Assembly: GCF_019710745.1 (NCBI RefSeq) | Contig: NZ_JAHKJW010000018.1 | Coordinates: 130,645 to 168,142, forward strand | Source: Streptomyces beigongshangae | Lineage (GTDB): Bacteria; Actinomycetota; Actinomycetes; Streptomycetales; Streptomycetaceae | Direction: 5' to 3' | DNA length: 37,498 nt | In this document: positions 1-7,068 of the stretch, piece by piece | How positions within the stretch are numbered: position 1 is the stretch's first letter | Layout of the letters: each line of letters starts with the position of its first letter | Program-made: the position numbers and the translations under genes | Notes under the pieces: model-generated | What the model saw: only the letters and a program-made list of their open reading frames with translations | The model's database searches: none | Told to the model about the DNA's origin: nothing

Positions 1-236
1 CCAAGGGTGACATGAGCCCTCAGCTCTCGCTGGTCGAGGGAACCCTCAACAAGCCGTGCGTGGGCCTGGAGGACATCAACGTCCAGGTCATCAACGTCGT
101 CCCGATCCAGGACATCAACGTCCTGTCGGACGAGCTGTCGCAGCAGTGCGTGGACAACTCCACCCAGGCGAAGCGCGACGGCGCCCTGTCGCACGTCCTG
201 GAGGACCTGGCCGTCCTGTCGGCGAACGGCGAGTAA
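1..236 (+). CDS. Rodlin, 3' end only (cut by left window edge)
   Basis: This is the C-terminal part of a rodlin. The reading frame is open to the left edge, and the residues KGD before the first internal ATG (12) continue the protein. Visible are the rodlin-type segments NKPCVGL, IPIQDI-like VVPIQDINVLS, QQCVDNSTQAK and the ending LSVLS-like LAVLSANGE, with two cysteines. Rodlins are secreted proteins that arrange chaplin fibrils into the rodlet layer of aerial hyphae and spores. A stem (254-292) followed by TTT lies just downstream and probably ends transcription. The next genes, chpD and chpA, run the same way. Family assignment is by recalled sequence pattern; which rdl paralogue this is cannot be told because the start is missing. 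Confidence 0.85.
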   Translation, partial: KGDMSPQLSLVEGTLNKPCVGLEDINVQVINVVPIQDINVLSDELSQQCVDNSTQAKRDGALSHVLEDLAVLSANGE

Positions 237-253
237 AGCCGCATCCGGCACCG

Positions 254-292
254 CCTGGGCCGTCCGCTGTCGTCGTACGCGGACAGCCCGGG
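254..292 (+). terminator. Intrinsic terminator after rodlin
   Basis: An 11-bp arm at 257-267 pairs with 279-289 with one C/A mismatch, extended outward by three pairs (254-256 with 290-292). TTT follows at 293-295. It starts 18 nt after the rodlin stop codon. Confidence 0.65.
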
Positions 293-568
293 TTTCCCTC
301 GCGTGTGTTTCGGTGGTGCCCCGGCGTCGTACGCGGTGCCGCCGCACGTGGACAACGCGTCTGTGGATGCGCGAAATCGCGCTGCTGCCCCTCCGGGGCA
401 CGGCGGCGGTTCGGTGCGTTCGAGTGAATTGCCAAACAGTTCACATTACGTAGTTTCTTCGGACCTCCGTTCCTCGTTAACAGCCCGAGGTCGTGCTGCG
501 AGCCGTCCAGAATGCGCTCGCTCGGTTTCGGCCGTCACAGGGGCATGACCGCAAAGAAGGGAAAGCAC
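293..568 (+). promoter_or_regulatory. Gene-free leader and promoter region of chpD
   Basis: No gene is supportable here. The stretch 425-480 is clearly less GC-rich than its surroundings (it includes ttcacattacgtagtttctt and cctcgttaac), as expected for a developmental promoter upstream of chpD. I could not find a convincing -35/-10 pair with the CGTTGA hexamer seen before chpF and chpG. Confidence 0.4.
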
Positions 569-802
569 GTGAATCACAAGAAGAGCGCAGCTGCCATCGC
601 CGGAGCCATCATGGCCCTCGGAATGGCGGCGCCCGCCTTCGCCGACGCCGATGCCCAGGGTGCCGCAGTGGGCTCCCCCGGTGTCCTCTCGGGCAACGTC
701 GTCCAGGTTCCTGTTCACGTTCCCGTCAACGTGTGCGGCAACACGGTCAACGTGGTCGGCCTGCTGAACCCGGCGTTCGGCAACGTCTGCGTCAACAACT
801 GA
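569..802 (+). CDS. chpD: Short chaplin (ChpD-like)
   Basis: A 77-residue secreted short chaplin. It has a signal peptide (NHKKSAAAIAGAIMALGMA, cleavage near AFA-DADAQ) followed by one chaplin domain with the usual GSPGVLSGN opening, VPVHVPVNVCGN and LLNPAFGN, and two cysteines that form the disulphide in this family. Chaplins are amyloid-forming surfactants that lower surface tension so aerial hyphae can grow into air. I chose the GTG at 569 because a GAAGGGA ribosome site precedes it; ATG codons at 512 and 545 are in frame but give an unusual N-terminal extension. The position between a rodlin and the long chaplin matches chpD. A strong hairpin terminator follows at 838-878. Confidence 0.93.
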   Translation: MNHKKSAAAIAGAIMALGMAAPAFADADAQGAAVGSPGVLSGNVVQVPVHVPVNVCGNTVNVVGLLNPAFGNVCVNN

Positions 803-837
803 CACGTCGGAAGGCACCAGCCGTTCGGCTGAATCAG

Positions 838-878
838 GCCGGCCTTGGACGACCTACTGGGCGCCAAGGCCGGCTTTT
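838..878 (+). terminator. Strong intrinsic terminator or attenuator between chpD and chpA
   Basis: A perfect 11-bp stem (838-848 with 864-874, gccggccttgg / ccaaggccggc) is followed by TTTT at 875-878. It begins 36 nt after the chpD stop. Its T tract ends only 29 nt before the chpA start codon, which leaves little room for a separate chpA promoter after the hairpin. Confidence 0.85.
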
Positions 879-907
879 CCACTGTTACGAGCAGGAAGAA
901 AACGACA

Positions 908-2215
908 TTGCGACAGACCCTGAGCAGGGGAATGGTCGTGGCCGCGGCCGCGACGGGCATTCTGTCCATGTACAGCACCCCCGCGTTCGCCGACTCGGAG
1001 TCGTCCGGGACCACGGCGGGCTCGCCCGGTGTGGCGTCCGGCAACAACGTGGCGGTGCCGGTCCACGTACCGGTGAACGCGTGCGGCAACTCGGTCGACG
1101 TGGTCGGCGCACTGAACCCGGCGTTCGGCAACTCCTGTGCGAACGTCTCGGAGCGACGAGTGTCGCACGCCGGCCCCGACCACTCGTCCGGCCATGACCC
1201 GGGCCACCACGGTCCACCCCGTCACGAGTCGGGCCACCAGGGCGGTCACCACGAGTCGGGCCACCAGGGCGGTCACCGCGACGATGGCGGCCGTCATGAC
1301 GACCAGGGTGGCCGCAAGGACCAGGGCGGTCACAGGGGTCAGGGTGGCCACAAGGACCAAGGCGGCCACCAGGGTCAGGGCGGTCACAAGGACCAGGGTG
1401 GCCGCAAGGATCAGAGCGGTCACAGGGGTCAGGGTGGCCACAAGGACCAGGGCGGCCACCAGGGTCAGGGCGGTCACAGGGACCAGGGTGGTCACAGGGA
1501 CCAGGCCGGTCACAGGGACCAGGGTGGTCACGGCGAGCGCAGCGGGCGCGGGCACGGGGACGAGGGCGGTCGCGCAGACCAATCCGGCCAATCCGGTTCG
1601 CACGGGCCTTCGCACGGACACAAGCCCTCCGGCGGTCATGGCCACGAGCACGGTCACGGCCCCTCCGGCGGTCATGGCCACGAACACGGTCACGGCCCCT
1701 CCGGCGGGCACGGGCAGGCCGGGGCCGACGCTCACAGCCAGACGCACGGTTCGCCCGGTGCCGTCAGCGGCAACGGCGCCGAGGCGCCGGTCGACGTACC
1801 GGTCAACGTGTGCGGCGACTCGGTCGACGTGATCGGTCTGCTGAACCCGGTGTTCGGCAACGAATGCATCGTCCAGGAAGGCGACCCCGGTGGTCCCGGC
1901 GGCTACGGCGACGACGCGCCGCCCGCGCAGCCCCCGCACACCCCGCACACCCCGCCCCACACCCCGCCCCACCACCCGCCGCACACGCCCCCGTCCCACC
2001 AGCCGGGGACGACTCCTCCCGCGGAACCGCCGGCGACGGCTCCGCCCGCGGCGCCTCCGGCGGCCACGCCCCCGGCCGACCCGCGGCCCGGCCTCCCGCC
2101 CGAGTTGGCGCACACCGGCAGTGAGGGAATGCTCGCGGCCTCGGCCGCCGGCATGGGTCTGCTGATCGGCGGAGCGATCCTCTACCGACGCAACCGGGTC
2201 GTGTCCCCCCGGTGA
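908..2215 (+). CDS. chpA: Long chaplin with two chaplin domains, His-rich linker and LAxTG anchor (ChpA-like)
   Basis: A 435-residue wall-anchored long chaplin. Order: signal peptide (RQTLSRGMVVAAAATG..., end near AFA-DSE), chaplin domain 1 with Cys59 and Cys77, a linker of more than 200 residues, chaplin domain 2 with Cys302 and Cys320, a Pro/Thr-rich wall-spanning stretch, then the sorting signal LAHTG (about residue 400), a hydrophobic helix and a basic tail. LAxTG is the substrate type of class E sortases, which attach long chaplins to peptidoglycan. The linker is extraordinary, with about 38 histidines in Gly/Gln/Lys/Asp-rich repeats. Long chaplins known to me are roughly half this size. 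The TTG at 908 is chosen because AGGAAG lies about 10 nt before it and RQTLSRG is a normal signal-peptide start; an upstream ATG at 845 falls inside the terminator hairpin. Codon usage looks typical of its neighbours. Confidence 0.92.
   Translation: MRQTLSRGMVVAAAATGILSMYSTPAFADSESSGTTAGSPGVASGNNVAVPVHVPVNACGNSVDVVGALNPAFGNSCANVSERRVSHAGPDHSSGHDPGHHGPPRHESGHQGGHHESGHQGGHRDDGGRHDDQGGRKDQGGHRGQGGHKDQGGHQGQGGHKDQGGRKDQSGHRGQGGHKDQGGHQGQGGHRDQGGHRDQAGHRDQGGHGERSGRGHGDEGGRADQSGQSGSHGPSHGHKPSGGHGHEHGHGPSGGHGHEHGHGPSGGHGQAGADAHSQTHGSPGAVSGNGAEAPVDVPVNVCGDSVDVIGLLNPVFGNECIVQEGDPGGPGGYGDDAPPAQPPHTPHTPPHTPPHHPPHTPPSHQPGTTPPAEPPATAPPAAPPAATPPADPRPGLPPELAHTGSEGMLAASAAGMGLLIGGAILYRRNRVVSPR
1307..1486 (+). 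repeat. Two 90-bp tandem units in the chpA linker
   Basis: Unit 1 (1307-1396) and unit 2 (1397-1486) are nearly identical. Each encodes 30 residues beginning GGRKDQ and built from GGHxxQ hexapeptides. Smaller GGHxDQ copies continue to about 1530, and a 12-residue GHGHEHGHGPSG-type unit is repeated at about 1630-1710. All are multiples of three bases, so copy changes would keep the frame. Confidence 0.9.
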
Positions 2216-2225
2216 CGACGCGCCG

Positions 2226-2252
2226 GGTGCCGGACGGGTCGCGCCCGGCACC
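2226..2252. terminator. Possible terminator hairpin after chpA
   Basis: GGTGCCGG at 2226-2233 pairs with CCGGCACC at 2245-2252 around an 11-nt loop, starting 11 nt after the chpA stop. No T run follows, so the call is tentative. Confidence 0.4.
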
Positions 2253-2407
2253 ACGGCGACGGCGCTTGCGTCATCCATTGGGATCAGCACGGTGGGGCGG
2301 GCCGCCCGGGCCGCCACTCGGCGCAACCCCGGCGCGAGGCCGACGGGCGGGCACCGGGTGCGGTCGCGCGCACACCGGCCCCGGCCCGGCCGTCTGATGC
2401 CTCACCC

Positions 2408-2423
2408 GTGCGAGTGATCGCAC
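2408..2423. promoter_or_regulatory. 16-bp inverted repeat upstream of the glycoside hydrolase
   Basis: GTGCGA-GTGA-TCGCAC is a perfect 6-4-6 inverted repeat about 90 nt before the hydrolase start. Its form is that of an operator for a dimeric regulator. The gene-free 2216-2512 interval shows no other clear signal. Confidence 0.4.
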
Positions 2424-2512
2424 TTCTCCTCGGCGCTCAGCCTCGGTTGGCGCAGTCCGCATTCATATGACTGGGTGTCAGTGACGGCGGAGATGAAGCG
2501 CGAGGAGCGGAC

Positions 2513-3913
2513 ATGGCCCCACTGGAACGGACCCGGACCCGACGGCGGGCATGCGGTGCCGCCTCACTCACCGCCGGGCTCCTCGTCTCGGCCGCCCTCG
2601 CGTCCGGGACGGGGTACGCCGCCGGCGCAAGGGCGGCCGAACCGCCGCTCCCGCCGCCGACCGCGCCCACCGGGGCCGTGGCTCCGACGGCCCCGACCGC
2701 GCCCCAGCCCGGGACGACCCCGCAGCCCACGCCACCGGAGAACCCCGAGAACCCCGAGGGCCCCGAGAACCCTGAGAGCCCCGAGAACTCCGGCGACTCC
2801 GAGGTCACCGAGGGCCGTGAGGGCGGTCGCGAGGGCCCGGCCTACGGTGCCTACCTCGACTACGGGCCCCGCGGAGTGGCCCGGATCGCGGAGCTGAGCC
2901 GCTGGCTGGGCGGGGCCGAGCTGCGCGTGGCGCACACCTACCTGCCGGGCGACCTCTGGAGCAACATCGAAGGGCTGCCCGGCTTCCTCGACGCCTGGGC
3001 GGACTGGCGCCGGCAGCGGGACGACCGGCTCTTCGTCCTGAACGTCCCCATGCTGGAGCGCAACGAGGACCACGTCTCCGACCCCGAGGTCCGCAGCCTG
3101 CTGCGGCGGGGCGCGGCCGGGGAGTTCGACCACCACTTCCGCAGGCTGGCCGAGCGACTCGTCGAACTGCGGGTGCCCGACACCGTCATCGTGCTCGGCT
3201 GGGAGATGAACGGCGTCACCTACACCCACCGCTGCGGACCGGACCCGGAGGCTTGGAAGGCGTACTGGAACAGGATCGTCACCGCCATGCGGGCGGTGCC
3301 GGGACAGAAGTTCCGGTTCGACTTCACGCCGAACCGCGGCCGGGACGCCATTCCCTGGACCCAGTGCTACCCGGGCGACGAGACGGTCGACATCATCGGC
3401 ATGGATTCGTACGACCAGCCGCGCGGACAGTCGTTCGACGAAGCGGTCTCGGAACCCTACGGTCTCCAGGCGCACGTCGACTTCGCGAAAGAGCACGGAA
3501 AGCCGATCTCGTACCCCGAATGGGGGCTCTTCCGCAACGGGGACAACGCGGCGTACATGAAGGGCATGCTCGCCTGGCTGGACGAGCACGAACCGTTGTA
3601 CAACACGCTCACGGACTACTGCCCGCACGGTGTGTGGCAGTGCGACGACAACCCCGACGCCTCCGGGATCTACCGGTCGGCGCTCTACGGCCGCACCGGT
3701 CCGGCCCCGGTCCCGACGCCGGTCGATCCCGCGCCCACACCCACCGGTCCGGCGCCCACACCCGCGCCCACCGGTCCGGCGTCGCCCGGACCGGCGGACC
3801 CCGCGCCCGTGCGGCCGCCGTACTGCTCGCCGGTGGAGCTGGGCGAGTGGGCGGAGTACTGGATCGGCGAAAAGTTCTGCCTGCGCCTCGACCGGTGGGC
3901 GCGCAGCCGCTGA
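2513..3913 (+). CDS. Secreted clan GH-A glycoside hydrolase (GH26-like)
   Basis: A 466-residue secreted enzyme. An N-terminal signal peptide (after RTRTRRRACGAASL, hydrophobic to about residue 35) leads into a Pro/Glu/Asn linker with repeated ENPE units, then a catalytic domain from about residue 105 to 395. GWEMNG places the likely acid/base at Glu231, and SYPEWG places the nucleophile at Glu336. This arrangement and spacing are those of clan GH-A, closest in pattern to GH26 endo-mannanase-like enzymes. After a Pro/Thr linker the last 30 residues form a small module with two cysteines (PPYCSPVELG...EKFCLRL). GAGGAG precedes the ATG. The gene converges on the polysaccharide operon with 22 nt between stops, so cleavage of that polymer, for release or trimming, is the natural inference. 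The true substrate is unknown. Confidence 0.85.
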   Translation: MAPLERTRTRRRACGAASLTAGLLVSAALASGTGYAAGARAAEPPLPPPTAPTGAVAPTAPTAPQPGTTPQPTPPENPENPEGPENPESPENSGDSEVTEGREGGREGPAYGAYLDYGPRGVARIAELSRWLGGAELRVAHTYLPGDLWSNIEGLPGFLDAWADWRRQRDDRLFVLNVPMLERNEDHVSDPEVRSLLRRGAAGEFDHHFRRLAERLVELRVPDTVIVLGWEMNGVTYTHRCGPDPEAWKAYWNRIVTAMRAVPGQKFRFDFTPNRGRDAIPWTQCYPGDETVDIIGMDSYDQPRGQSFDEAVSEPYGLQAHVDFAKEHGKPISYPEWGLFRNGDNAAYMKGMLAWLDEHEPLYNTLTDYCPHGVWQCDDNPDASGIYRSALYGRTGPAPVPTPVDPAPTPTGPAPTPAPTGPASPGPADPAPVRPPYCSPVELGEWAEYWIGEKFCLRLDRWARSR

Positions 3914-3922
3914 CCCGGAGGC

Positions 3923-3950
3923 GGCGGTGGGCCGGTCACGGCCTGCCGCC
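3923..3950. terminator. Shared terminator hairpin between convergent hydrolase and operon
   Basis: An 11-bp stem (3923-3933 with 3940-3950, two G-T wobbles, 6-nt loop) lies between the two convergent stop codons and overlaps the last codons of the acyltransferase gene. There is no T tract. Confidence 0.5.
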
Positions 3951-5189
3951 ACCGCGTTCCCTCCAGTCGGCGAACCGGTCGAGCAGCTTCTTGCCGCGGT
4001 TGCGCGCGGCCACGTCGCAGACGGCCGCCGACATCAGCGGCGCCGTCCGCCGCCTGGCCAGCAGGAGGCGCTGGTTGACGACGGGCTGAGGGCGCCAGTG
4101 GTGCTTGTAGGGCTCGTTGCCGCGCAGCAGGCTCAGCACGCGCCGCCCGCCCGTTCCGCCGCCCGTTCCGATGTGCTGGGCGCAGGCGTGCAGCAGTATC
4201 GTCGCCACGTCCGCCTTGCGCTCCCTGAGCCGCGGATGCGCGCCGTACAGGTAACCCCCCGCCAGCCGCTCCGACAGCAGCGTCAGATCGACCGCCACCA
4301 CGGCGCCGTCCAGCCTGAACTCGGTCACCACCGCGTCCCCGGCGCGCACCATCGGTCCCACCGAACGGATCAGATGGTCGGCGAAGCGGTCCTGCAGATG
4401 CTCGGCGGTCACCTTGCGGCCCCGCCACTGGAGCCGGTGCAGCTCCAGGAGCCGGCGCAGCGCCGCGTCCACCTCGTCGGGGCGGACGGCCCGCCGCTCG
4501 ACGCCCAGCGTGCCCAGTTTGCGCAGCTTGGCGCGGACCCGTTGCTGGGCCTTGGCCGTCGCGAGCCGTCCGATCAGGTCGTCCATCGGGACGGCGGGCA
4601 GCTCCAGGCACAGCGAGTCGGGCAACCGCCGCCGGGGCCCGCGCCAGCTCGCGTACACCCGCTCCACCGCGCCGCCGGGCCGCACCTCGCGGAAGTCGAT
4701 GAGCGCGGTGCGCGCGGCAGCGGCCAGGCCGTCGGTCAGGGCGGCGGCCGCGCGGTCGGCGCGCTCGCCGTCCTCGATCAGCACGTCCCCGAAGTCGGAG
4801 ATCGGTCCGCCGAGCGGCACGAGGGCCGGCCAGGGCTGCCGTACGAGCATCAGCGGGGCCGCGGCCACCAGGTCGCCGCCGTCGCGGACCAGCACCAGGC
4901 GCAGCCGGCCCGGCGTGCCGTACGAGAGCCACCACGAGTGCAGCCAGGCGTGGCTCTGGAACGGGGTGGCCGCGCCGCACCGCCGGTACAGCACCCCCCA
5001 CTCCTCGGCCAGCCGTCCGAACTCCCGCTCGTCCGCACAGAGTTCGGTACGCAGTCCGGTGACCGGTCCCGGGGCGGGAGCCGAGACGGGGGCCGTACGT
5101 GCCCCCGTGCGTGACCCCATACGTGATCCCATGCGTGACGCCGTGCGCGATCGCGTGCGCGCATCCGTGCGCGGGGCGGCGGCTCTCAC
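3936..5189 (-). CDS. CelD/BcsL-type GNAT acyltransferase, last gene of the polysaccharide operon
   Basis: A 417-residue cytoplasmic protein of the CelD/BcsL acetyltransferase type (GNAT fold), a family found in cellulose and exopolysaccharide clusters. Recognisable are the N-terminal WLHSWWLSYG segment, the basic RVRAKLRKLG helix, and the C-terminal GYLYGAHPRLRERKADVAT and LRGNEPYKHHW segments that carry the acyl-CoA fold. Inferred role: acylation of a sugar intermediate or the finished polymer. The GTG at 5189 overlaps the stop of the preceding gene as GTGA, which argues for translational coupling; the frame is open further upstream but lies inside the neighbour. The first ~45 residues are an Arg/Ser/Thr-rich low-complexity extension encoded by a degenerate short repeat, so the folded part may begin near VTGLRTEL. 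Confidence 0.85.
   Translation of the reverse strand: MRAAAPRTDARTRSRTASRMGSRMGSRTGARTAPVSAPAPGPVTGLRTELCADEREFGRLAEEWGVLYRRCGAATPFQSHAWLHSWWLSYGTPGRLRLVLVRDGGDLVAAAPLMLVRQPWPALVPLGGPISDFGDVLIEDGERADRAAAALTDGLAAAARTALIDFREVRPGGAVERVYASWRGPRRRLPDSLCLELPAVPMDDLIGRLATAKAQQRVRAKLRKLGTLGVERRAVRPDEVDAALRRLLELHRLQWRGRKVTAEHLQDRFADHLIRSVGPMVRAGDAVVTEFRLDGAVVAVDLTLLSERLAGGYLYGAHPRLRERKADVATILLHACAQHIGTGGGTGGRRVLSLLRGNEPYKHHWRPQPVVNQRLLLARRRTAPLMSAAVCDVAARNRGKKLLDRFADWRERGGGRP
5098..5170 (-). repeat. Degenerate ~12-bp repeat in the acyltransferase N-terminus
   Basis: Variants of cgtgcgtgaccc / atacgtgatccc run for about 70 bp and encode the basic SRMGSRMGSRTGART segment. Copies differ by point changes and keep the frame. 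Confidence 0.7.
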
Positions 5190-5893
5190 AGCTGTCCGCG
5201 GAAGACGGCGGCGGTGGCGGGACCCGGCACCGAGGCCGCGGGCGGCGCCTCGGGCGCCCGGCGTGGCCGGACCAGCAGCGCGAGGCCGCCGAGCAGCCCG
5301 CCGGCGCTCGCGCCGACGAGACCGGTCACCGCCGCCGACGCCGAGGACGCCTCGGTGGGCTCGATCGCACGGGAGAACTGCAGCAGCTCCACGTGGGTGC
5401 TGTCCTCGGCGTCGTTCGCGTGCCGGGTCAGCGAGCGCGACACGGCGTTGGCGATGTCCGCGGCGAGGTCGGGCTGTTCGGAGGTGGCGGTCACCGAGAC
5501 CATCGGCGCGTCCGGCGAGGTCGCGGCCCGCACGCTCTCGCGCAGGGTCGACACCGGTACGCCCGCCCACACCTGGGCGTCCCCGAGCACCGCGAGCTGG
5601 GTGGCGATCCGCCCGTATGCCTGCGCGAAACCGAGCGCGGCCGCCGGGTCCGACTGCTTCGTGGGGACGGCGACGACGTAACTCGTGGCGGAGTACTGCG
5701 GTGTCTTCAGCGCGCCGTACGAGCTGCCGAGCGCACCGCCGAGGACGGCTCCCGCGGCCAGCAGGCACCAGGGCGGCAGCGCCCCGGCGCGGACGAGTGC
5801 GGCCCTGGCGTGGGCGGGAGCCGTCCTGGCGCGGGCGAGTGCCTCCCTGGCGCCTGCCGGCCGCCAGGTCGAACGGTTGGGGCTGTCGGTCAT
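5186..5893 (-). CDS. Wzz-like polysaccharide chain-length / co-polymerase protein
   Basis: A 235-residue membrane protein with the two-helix plan of Wzz/YveK-type chain-length regulators: a basic cytoplasmic N-terminus, TM1 at about residues 40-62 (PPWCLLAAGAVLGGALG), an extracytoplasmic domain with the YSATSYVVAV start typical of the family, and TM2 at about 183-203 (GLVGASAGGLLGGLALLV). The short tail carries no Walker motif, so there is no fused tyrosine kinase. It would control polymer length together with the Wzy-like polymerase two genes upstream of its partner glycosyltransferase. ATG at 5893 overlaps the preceding stop (ATGA) and its own stop overlaps the next start (GTGA). Confidence 0.8.
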   Translation of the reverse strand: MTDSPNRSTWRPAGAREALARARTAPAHARAALVRAGALPPWCLLAAGAVLGGALGSSYGALKTPQYSATSYVVAVPTKQSDPAAALGFAQAYGRIATQLAVLGDAQVWAGVPVSTLRESVRAATSPDAPMVSVTATSEQPDLAADIANAVSRSLTRHANDAEDSTHVELLQFSRAIEPTEASSASAAVTGLVGASAGGLLGGLALLVRPRRAPEAPPAASVPGPATAAVFRGQL

Positions 5894-7068
5894 GCGGAAC
5901 TCACTCCCAGAGTTGCGGCCGTGTAGAGGTCCATGAGCCGGTCGGCACTGCGGGTGATGCTGTAGTGGTGGGCGGCGTCCGGCACCGCACGCGGCCCGGG
6001 TCCCTGCACGCGCACCTGCCGCAGGGCCCGTACGAACGAGTCCGTGCCGCCCCGCACGCGCCGGGCGAGCGGCGCCGCGTCCGGGGGCAGGTCGGTGACG
6101 GCCGGGCAGGAGACGTAGAGCACGGGCAGGCCCGCCGCCAGGGCCTCCACGACGGCGAGCCCGAAGGCCTCCTCCGCGCAGGGCGAGGCGAGCACGTCCA
6201 TGGCGCTCATCAGGGACGGCAGGTCGAGGGACGGCAGGTCGAGGCCGTTCGAAGAGCCCGGCCGGTCGGTCCGGGCGGTCCGGGCGGTCCGGTCGGGTCC
6301 GTTCGGGCGTTCGCCCGCGAACAGCACCCGGTCGGCGACCCCGCCGTGCCGGGCCGCCTGCCGCAGCGCGTTCTCCTGCGGACCCCCACCGACCAGCAGC
6401 AGCCGGCAGTCGTCCGGGAGTTCGGCCAGTGCCCGGACGAGCACCTCGAAGCGCTTGCCGGCCGTCAGCCGTCCGACAGCGCCGACGACGTACGCCCCCC
6501 GCGGCAGTCCCAGCCGCCGCCGGGTGCTCTCCCGCCGGGCCGGGTCGAAGCGGAAGCGGGCCACGTCGAGACCGTTCGGCACCACCTCGATGCGCGGTTC
6601 CGGTACGCCCCAGCGGCGCAGCCGTTCGGCGACCGTGGGGGAGACGGCGACCGTCGAACGGCCCAGGCGCTCGCTCGCCAGATAGAGCGCCCGCACACCG
6701 GGGGTGAGCGGCCGGCCCTCCATCTGCGAGTCGCCGAGCGAGTGCTCGGTGGCCACGACGGCCCGCACACCGGCGAGGCGCGCGGCGAGCCTGCCGTACA
6801 CGCAGGCCCGGTACAGATGCGTGTGGACGAGGTCGTACCGGCCGTCGCGGATCAGGCGGACGAGCCGGGGCAGCGCGGCCAGGTCGCGGTTGCCCCGTAT
6901 TCCGAGGTGGGTGACGCGTACGCCGTCCGCGGCGAGGCCCTCGGCCACGGCACCCGGGTTGGTGAGGGTCACCACGTCGCAGTCGACCGGGAGGTTGCGC
7001 ACCAGCAGCCGCAGTTGCTGCTCGGCCCCGCCGACGCCGAGGCCGGTGATGACGTGCAGCGCCTTCAC
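5890..7068 (-). CDS. GT4-family glycosyltransferase (second in operon)
   Basis: A 392-residue GT-B glycosyltransferase. N-terminal VITGLGVGGAEQQL is the usual acceptor-side start and DLVHTHLYRACVYGRLAARL follows. The donor side has VPNGLD, VGAVGRLTAGKRFEVL and the GT4 EX7E motif in AEEAFGLAVVEALAAG. It would transfer a sugar to the lipid-linked repeat unit on the cytoplasmic face. The GTG at 7068 is preferred: GGGAGG lies 5-6 nt before it and it overlaps the deacetylase stop (GTGA); the longer open frame belongs to the neighbour. Unusual is an insertion near residues 255-290 containing TARTART-like and doubled DLPSL units, which sits where the family has a short loop. Confidence 0.92.
   Translation of the reverse strand: MKALHVITGLGVGGAEQQLRLLVRNLPVDCDVVTLTNPGAVAEGLAADGVRVTHLGIRGNRDLAALPRLVRLIRDGRYDLVHTHLYRACVYGRLAARLAGVRAVVATEHSLGDSQMEGRPLTPGVRALYLASERLGRSTVAVSPTVAERLRRWGVPEPRIEVVPNGLDVARFRFDPARRESTRRRLGLPRGAYVVGAVGRLTAGKRFEVLVRALAELPDDCRLLLVGGGPQENALRQAARHGGVADRVLFAGERPNGPDRTARTARTDRPGSSNGLDLPSLDLPSLMSAMDVLASPCAEEAFGLAVVEALAAGLPVLYVSCPAVTDLPPDAAPLARRVRGGTDSFVRALRQVRVQGPGPRAVPDAAHHYSITRSADRLMDLYTAATLGVSSA
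6207..6300 (-). repeat. Short tandem repeats inside the second glycosyltransferase
   Basis: A 15-bp unit (gtcgagggacggcag) occurs twice from about 6220, followed by a 9-bp gtccgggcg unit repeated near 6270-6300. They encode the duplicated DLPSL and TAR units of a loop and keep the frame. Confidence 0.75.

Noticed and set aside
1190..1720. Regular repeats in chpA as a possible CRISPR array
   Set aside because: Units encode in-frame peptide repeats without unique spacers, and no cas genes are present.
854..2326. Minus-strand frame of 490 codons opposite chpA
   Set aside because: It is the reverse of the repeat-rich chaplin gene, with Val/Thr/Ala-only composition and no domain.
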